Shown here: positions 60,154 to 64,000 of the stretch, piece after piece | Layout: each line of letters begins with the position of its first letter | How positions within the stretch are numbered: the first letter of the stretch is position 1 | Origin: Bacteroidota bacterium | GTDB taxonomy: Bacteria > Bacteroidota > Bacteroidia > Bacteroidales > GCA-2711565 | Reading direction: 5' to 3' | Assembly: GCA_018816945.1 (NCBI GenBank) | Contig: JAHIVC010000011.1 | Location: 28,037 to 92,036 of the forward strand | DNA length: 64,000 bases | The notes under the pieces: generated by a model | Told to the model about the DNA's origin: nothing | The model's database searches: none | What the model saw: the letters and a program-made list of their open reading frames with translations, nothing else | Made by a program: the position numbers and the translations under genes

Positions 60154-60405
60154 ATGGCTAATCATAAATCATCAATCAAAAGGATCAGAACTAACGACCT
60201 AAAAAGATTACGTAATCGTTATTATGCTAAAACCATGAGAAATGCAGTACGTCAATTTAGGGCAATTACCGAAAAAAGCGAAGCAAGCGAAAAGCTTCCT
60301 AAGTTAGTATCAATGATTGATAAGCTTGTTAAGAAATCTATTATTCACAAGAACAAAGCCGGTAATTTAAAATCAAAATTAACCAAGCTTACAAATTCTT
60401 TGTAA
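60154..60405 (+). CDS. rpsT: 30S ribosomal protein S20
   Basis: This 83-residue basic protein binds 16S rRNA in the small subunit. It starts [20 protein letters not shown], the S20 signature, and continues with [10 protein letters not shown] and [20 protein letters not shown]. Its length is normal. It is a single-gene unit with its own promoter and terminator. Confidence 0.96.
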   Translation: MANHKSSIKRIRTNDLKRLRNRYYAKTMRNAVRQFRAITEKSEASEKLPKLVSMIDKLVKKSIIHKNKAGNLKSKLTKLTNSL

Positions 60406-60430
60406 ATATTATCGAAAGCATCATATCCTC

Positions 60431-60460
60431 AAAGGTCTCTGTTTCAGGGGCCTTTTTTTT
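60431..60460 (+). terminator. rho-independent terminator after rpsT
   Basis: An 11-bp stem aaaggtctctg/caggggccttt with a TTT loop (some G-U pairs) is followed by eight T's, 26 bases after the rpsT stop. Confidence 0.85.
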
Positions 60461-60472
60461 GTTTAAATAACT

Positions 60473-60480
60473 TATCTTTG
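60473..60480 (+). promoter_or_regulatory. -7 promoter element of radC
   Basis: TATCTTTG matches the TAnnTTTG consensus and lies 22 bases before the ATG at 60502, directly after the rpsT terminator. Confidence 0.55.
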
Positions 60481-60501
60481 TCATTGAAAAACCGTTTTCT
60501 T

Positions 60502-61197
60502 ATGACAGATAAGAAATACTTCTCCATAAAACAATGGGCTGAAGATGACCGCCCAAGAGAAAAATTGCTCCTAAAAGGGAAAAGTGCCCTAAGCGATGCA
60601 GAACTTATTGCGATATTATTGCGTTCAGGGAATAGAGAAGCAACAGCCGTTGATTTATCAAAAGAAATTCTTGAAAAAGCCAAGAACAATCTCATCGAGC
60701 TTTCAAAATTTACGACCAACGATTTTCTTACTTTTAAAGGAATTGGTGAAGCAAAAGCCTTGTCTATCATCGCAGCCTTAGAGCTGGGGAGGCGAAGGCG
60801 AAGTGCTGAAGTTATTGAGAAATCATCCATCAGCGGTTCAAAAGATGTTTTCAACTATTTCATGGCTATTGTTGAAGATTATAAATATGAAGGATTTTGG
60901 GTGCTGCTATTAAATCGCGCCAACAAAATCATTAAACATATACAAATTAGTGACGGAGGAGTTTCAGGAACCATCGCTGATCCAAAAAAAATATTCAAAC
61001 TAAGTATCGAAAACGGAGCAAGCGGAATCGTTCTTTGCCACAATCACCCTTCAGGCAACATCAAACCAAGCGAACAAGATTTGAAATTGACAAAAAAAAT
61101 TGTTGAAGGGGGCCAATTGCTGGATATTAATGTACTGGATCATCTTATCATTGGCGACAATAATTTCTTTAGTTTTGCTGACGAGCATTTAATTTAG
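60502..61197 (+). CDS. radC: RadC family (JAB/MPN domain) protein
   Basis: From the ATG at 60502 the protein has 231 residues; an in-frame TTG upstream overlaps the promoter and was rejected. It has the N-terminal helix-hairpin-helix region (MTDKKYFSIKQWAEDDRPRE, ALSDAELIAILLRSG, FLTFKGIGEAKALSIIAALE). The C-terminal JAMM metal motif is LCHNHPSGNIKPSEQD. RadC proteins were once linked to DNA repair; the actual role remains unsettled. Confidence 0.94.
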   Translation: MTDKKYFSIKQWAEDDRPREKLLLKGKSALSDAELIAILLRSGNREATAVDLSKEILEKAKNNLIELSKFTTNDFLTFKGIGEAKALSIIAALELGRRRRSAEVIEKSSISGSKDVFNYFMAIVEDYKYEGFWVLLLNRANKIIKHIQISDGGVSGTIADPKKIFKLSIENGASGIVLCHNHPSGNIKPSEQDLKLTKKIVEGGQLLDINVLDHLIIGDNNFFSFADEHLI

Positions 61198-61258
61198 CCC
61201 ATTTCGAAAAATAATTCCTCATTAAACCCGTGAAAATCAAATTTTCAATGTATTGGGG

Positions 61259-61289
61259 TTTGCATTATCAAATAATTTATCTATTTTTG
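61259..61289 (+). promoter_or_regulatory. promoter of the rpsF operon
   Basis: TTTG at 61259-61262 and TATTTTTG at 61282-61289 are 19 bases apart, an exact match to the Bacteroidetes promoter layout. A 74-base leader follows before rpsF. Confidence 0.72.
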
Positions 61290-61363
61290 CACTCCATTTA
61301 TGGAAAAGGCTGAATGAGCCGGAAATAAATCAAAATCAAGTATAAACAAATTTAATCCTAGTA

Positions 61364-61723
61364 ATGATGAATCAATACGAAACCGTTTTCATTATGACTC
61401 CCGTTTTGTCTGATGACCAGATGAAGGAAGCGGTAAAAAAGTATCAGGATTTCTTGAAAGAAAAAGGGGCAGAGATTGTTCACGAAGAGTATTGGGGCCT
61501 AAAAAAATTAGCTTACCCAATTCAAAAAAAATCAACCGGTTTTTATCACTTAATCGAGTATAAAGATGCAGGTCAGGTTGTTCGTGACTTTGAAGTTGCT
61601 TTTAAACGAGACGAGAGAATCTTACGCTTTTTAACCGTCAAACTCGACAAACATGCAGTTGCATACAATGAGAAAAAACGCAAAAAAGCAAAAGAAGAAT
61701 CTGTTGAAAAAGAAAGCAAATAG
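61364..61723 (+). CDS. rpsF: 30S ribosomal protein S6
   Basis: This 119-residue protein starts [20 protein letters not shown]. It carries the S6 motifs [20 protein letters not shown] and [20 protein letters not shown]. The Lys/Glu-rich tail is typical of Bacteroidetes. Two consecutive ATGs (61364, 61367) are possible starts. It heads the conserved S6-S18-L9 operon and pairs with S18 in the 30S subunit. Confidence 0.96.
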   Translation: MMNQYETVFIMTPVLSDDQMKEAVKKYQDFLKEKGAEIVHEEYWGLKKLAYPIQKKSTGFYHLIEYKDAGQVVRDFEVAFKRDERILRFLTVKLDKHAVAYNEKKRKKAKEESVEKESK

Positions 61724-61747
61724 TTATTAACCCTTTAAATCATCAAA

Positions 61748-62017
61748 ATGGCACAGTCAAGTACAGATATTAAATATCTAACTCCCATAGCGGTTGATAC
61801 TAAAAAGAAAAAGTATTGCCGATTTAAAAAGAGTGGAATAAAATACATCGATTATAAAGATGCTAATTTCCTTTTGAAATTTGTGAATGAGCAAGGTAAA
61901 ATTTTACCTCGACGCCTTACAGGTACCTCAACAAAGTATCAGAAGAAAGTATCGCAGGCAATTAAACGCGCCCGTCACATTGCGTTAATGCCTTATGTTG
62001 CAGATTTACTAAAATAA
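61748..62017 (+). CDS. rpsR: 30S ribosomal protein S18
   Basis: This 89-residue basic protein has [20 protein letters not shown] near the start and [20 protein letters not shown] followed by [14 protein letters not shown], all S18 signatures. It lies between rpsF and rplI in the usual order. Confidence 0.96.
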   Translation: MAQSSTDIKYLTPIAVDTKKKKYCRFKKSGIKYIDYKDANFLLKFVNEQGKILPRRLTGTSTKYQKKVSQAIKRARHIALMPYVADLLK

Positions 62018-62029
62018 GGAGAAAAAGTC

Positions 62030-62479
62030 ATGAAAGTTATTTTAAAAGAAGATGTTCAAGGCTTAGGTTATACTAACGACCTTGTATCGGTAAAGAATGG
62101 TTATGGCAGAAATTTCCTTATCCCACAAGGGTTGGCAATTTTAGCTACCGAACCAAATAAAAAAGTCAGGGATGAAGATCTAAAACAAAAGGCCTATAAA
62201 GAGGACAAAATTAGAAAAGAAGCTGAAACCCTATTAAAAGCGCTTCAAGATGTTACTGTTAAAATTGGTGCCAAAGCCGGCACTTCCGGTAAGATTTTTG
62301 GTTCTGTAAATGCTTTACAGATTGCCGAAGCACTAAAAGCTCAATTCAAATTTGATATCGACCGTAAGAAAATTATTGTTGACGGCGACTCAATCAAAGA
62401 AATTGGAACTTATAAAGCTACGATCAAAATTCATAAAGAGATCACAGCCGAAATTAATTTCGAGGTTATTGCCGAGTAG
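62030..62479 (+). CDS. rplI: 50S ribosomal protein L9
   Basis: This 149-residue protein starts MKVILKEDVQGLGYTNDLVS and carries VKNGYGRNFLIPQGLAILAT, the L9 N-domain. The long connecting helix and C-domain (AKAGTSGKIFGSVNALQIAE) follow. It has an aaggaga RBS and begins 12 bases after rpsR. It ends the ribosomal operon. Confidence 0.96.
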   Translation: MKVILKEDVQGLGYTNDLVSVKNGYGRNFLIPQGLAILATEPNKKVRDEDLKQKAYKEDKIRKEAETLLKALQDVTVKIGAKAGTSGKIFGSVNALQIAEALKAQFKFDIDRKKIIVDGDSIKEIGTYKATIKIHKEITAEINFEVIAE

Positions 62480-62506
62480 GTTTTCAGTACAATATTTTAT
62501 TATCTT

Positions 62507-62539
62507 TAAATCCCGGTTTCGATCGGGATTTATTTTTTT
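62507..62539 (+). terminator. rho-independent terminator after rplI
   Basis: TAAATCCCG/CGGGATTTA stem with an 8-base loop, followed by seven T's, 27 bases after the rplI stop and just before the methyltransferase ATG. Confidence 0.85.
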
Positions 62540-62550
62540 GCCGGAATCAC

Positions 62551-63324
62551 ATGATCTCAAAAGGCCAGATAAAACATATCAGTTCACTTAAGCTTTTAAA
62601 ATTCAGGAAAGCGACCGGAGAATTTGTGGTTGAAGGTGAAAAAATGGTTCATGAGCTCATCATGAGCGATTACGAAATAAATGCTCTGTACGCGCTCCCT
62701 GCATGGCTGGAAGCCAATCAGGAACTGATCAGACAGAATCAATTAAATGCAGAAAAAATATCTCCAAAAGAACTTGAACGGATAAGCTCGTTTAAAACTC
62801 CAAATCAGGTACTGGCAAACGCACAAATTCCTGCCAGGATTGACCAAGAAATCAGTTTTGATGATTTGATCCTTGTTTTGGATGACATCCGTGATCCGGG
62901 CAATTTAGGAACCATTATCCGCACGGCTGACTGGTTCGCGATCAGAACGATTGTATGCTCTGTGAACACGGTTGATTTATACAATCCAAAAGTACTCCAA
63001 TCAAGTATGGGATCTTTTATGCGAGTAAATGTTATTTATCAAGATCTAAAAGCTTTTATTCAAAAAGCTCGAACTGAAAAAGTGACTGTTTATGGCACCT
63101 TTCTGAATGGAATGAATATTTATGACGAAAAACTTGCTGAAAAAGGATTAATTATTATTGGCAATGAATCACAAGGCATCTCTCCTGAAATCGAAAAAAT
63201 GATTGATAAGCGAATTAATATCCCATCCTATCCGCAAAATTTAACAAATCAAGCTGAATCTTTAAATGCATCCGTTGCAACCGCAATTATTTGCGCAGAA
63301 TTTCGCAGGTCCTTTAATCCCTGA
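62551..63324 (+). CDS. TrmH/SpoU-family RNA 2'-O-methyltransferase
   Basis: This 257-residue SPOUT methyltransferase has an N-terminal substrate-binding domain (GEFVVEGEKMVHELI) typical of rRNA methylases of the TrmH/RlmB group. The knotted catalytic domain has motif 1 LDDIRDPGNLGTIIRTADWF, motif 2 IIGNESQGISPEIEKMIDKR and motif 3 IPSYPQNLTNQAESLNASVA. It probably methylates a ribose of 23S rRNA. Position after the ribosomal operon fits. The exact target nucleotide cannot be stated. Confidence 0.92.
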   Translation: MISKGQIKHISSLKLLKFRKATGEFVVEGEKMVHELIMSDYEINALYALPAWLEANQELIRQNQLNAEKISPKELERISSFKTPNQVLANAQIPARIDQEISFDDLILVLDDIRDPGNLGTIIRTADWFAIRTIVCSVNTVDLYNPKVLQSSMGSFMRVNVIYQDLKAFIQKARTEKVTVYGTFLNGMNIYDEKLAEKGLIIIGNESQGISPEIEKMIDKRINIPSYPQNLTNQAESLNASVATAIICAEFRRSFNP

Positions 63325-63433
63325 AACTGCATTCTGAATTCTTTATTCTGTCTTCTGTATTCTTCTTCACCAAATCACAATTTATAATTATATTTAAATT
63401 ACATCTGGCAGTCGGCAATTAAATGAATGATCG

Positions 63434-63441
63434 TATCTTTG
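63434..63441 (+). promoter_or_regulatory. -7 promoter element of the small Cys-rich gene
   Basis: TATCTTTG matches TAnnTTTG and lies 15 bases before the ATG at 63457. Confidence 0.55.
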
Positions 63442-63456
63442 TAAAAAATCTAAATT

Positions 63457-63642
63457 ATGTTGCTCAAATTAATCCTTATAACCGTTATACTGATGGCTCT
63501 GGCCTTCGCTTTTATTGGCATTAAAATGTTTTTAAAAAAAGACGGGAAATTCACCAAACAATGCAGTACTGTTGATCCCCGAACCGGCCAACGCATGGGC
63601 TGTACTTGTGGCTCAGAAGAGAGCACTTGCCATAACGATTAG
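63457..63642 (+). CDS. small membrane-anchored Cys-rich protein
   Basis: This 61-residue protein has one N-terminal membrane helix (LKLILITVILMALAFAFIGI) and a short exposed tail with four Cys: KQCSTVDPRTG, then MGCTCGSEESTC. The Cys spacing suggests metal binding or redox activity. Similar short proteins occur widely in Bacteroidetes as unnamed membrane or secreted proteins. It has its own promoter and terminator. Confidence 0.72.
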   Translation: MLLKLILITVILMALAFAFIGIKMFLKKDGKFTKQCSTVDPRTGQRMGCTCGSEESTCHND

Positions 63643-63653
63643 ATTTCAAGACA

Positions 63654-63692
63654 TTAGACGTTAGAAAAGAATCCTTAAATCTAACGTCTTTT
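63654..63692 (+). terminator. rho-independent terminator after the small Cys-rich gene
   Basis: AGACGTTAGA/TCTAACGTCT forms a perfect 10-bp stem with a 14-base loop, followed by TTTT, 12 bases after the stop codon. Confidence 0.78.
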
Positions 63693-64000
63693 ATATTTAT
63701 ATCCATAATCTTACTTACTTGTTAAGCTTTTTTTAAAATAACCTTAACCTCCGCAAATTAACCCTTAATGCAACTGATATAGAATCAGTAAAAGGGACTT
63801 CCTTCATCAGAAAAATTTGAGGTGCCCAAAATACAAAATTTCATCTGCACAACTTTGACTCAAACCAAAAGTCCGATACGGCAATACCTGCTAAACAGCC
63901 AGATGTTGAACAATGCTAAATAAATTATTAAGCAGACATTACATATATCGAAAATGTGTATATTTAAACAATGTAATTTGGATAAATATAAATTATAAAA
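63693..64000. other. AT-rich intergenic end of the window
   Basis: I see no gene, RNA or clear promoter in these 308 bases. Any gene begins beyond the window. Confidence 0.5.

Overview
The window looks like chromosomal DNA of a Bacteroidota (Bacteroidetes) bacterium, probably an environmental member of the Bacteroidales/Marinilabiliales side of the phylum. The grounds are low GC content, repeated TAnnTTTG promoter elements ahead of core genes, a SusC/TonB-type receptor with an N-terminal carboxypeptidase-regulatory domain, LytTR regulators, PD40 beta-propellers, DUF6266, and an IntDOT-like tyrosine recombinase that lacks the first catalytic Arg. This placement is inference; no 16S gene is present.

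Left core (1-5.7 kb): the end of a Maf-like gene, surE, a small membrane gene, lpxB (lipid A) and comEC, then a convergent dimethylargininase-like gene. A promoter follows, then a decayed tRNA-Asp copy and an intact tRNA-Asp.

Island (5.71-52.51 kb, about 46.8 kb): the 3' end of tRNA-Asp (23 bp) is repeated exactly at 52485-52507, just before a terminator and a GIY-YIG gene. A tyrosine recombinase lies directly inside the left end, and paired TATTGGACT motifs (likely arm sites) lie inside both ends. From left to right the island holds the integrase, an AbiE-type toxin-antitoxin pair flanked by two ~250-bp GTGTGCGC-rich repeats, gene debris, a LytTR two-component system, and about 35 kb of genes all on the + strand. 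Most of that block encodes exported hydrolases and propellers: S41, M3, S37, serine beta-lactamase-like, metallo-beta-lactamase, alpha/beta hydrolase, isochorismatase, TonB receptor and PD40 proteins. After it come a GC-rich palindromic scar, an XRE-ImmA/DUF4411 toxin-antitoxin pair, and a small-membrane-protein/DUF6266 module at the right end.

The most unusual structure is in the 20.9-46.0 kb block. Most gene junctions there carry one to four copies of a repeat with a strict 61-bp period. Its first half is the 3' end of a PD40 gene (encoding AKIIEELRPK) and its second half carries a CCAAC/GTTGG hairpin. Copies ahead of unrelated genes are followed by a shared leader and RBS. The block therefore looks like an array of interchangeable gene cassettes joined by a repeat that began as a PD40 gene tail. 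Several members are broken by single nonsense mutations or frameshifts, which suggests turnover.

Right core (52.5-64 kb): GIY-YIG, an ankyrin-PD40 protein related to the island PD40 genes, an NtrC-type regulator and sensor kinase divergent from a MacB/FtsX-like permease behind a good sigma-54 promoter with two upstream palindromes, rpsT, radC, the rpsF-rpsR-rplI operon, a TrmH-family methyltransferase and a small Cys-rich membrane protein.
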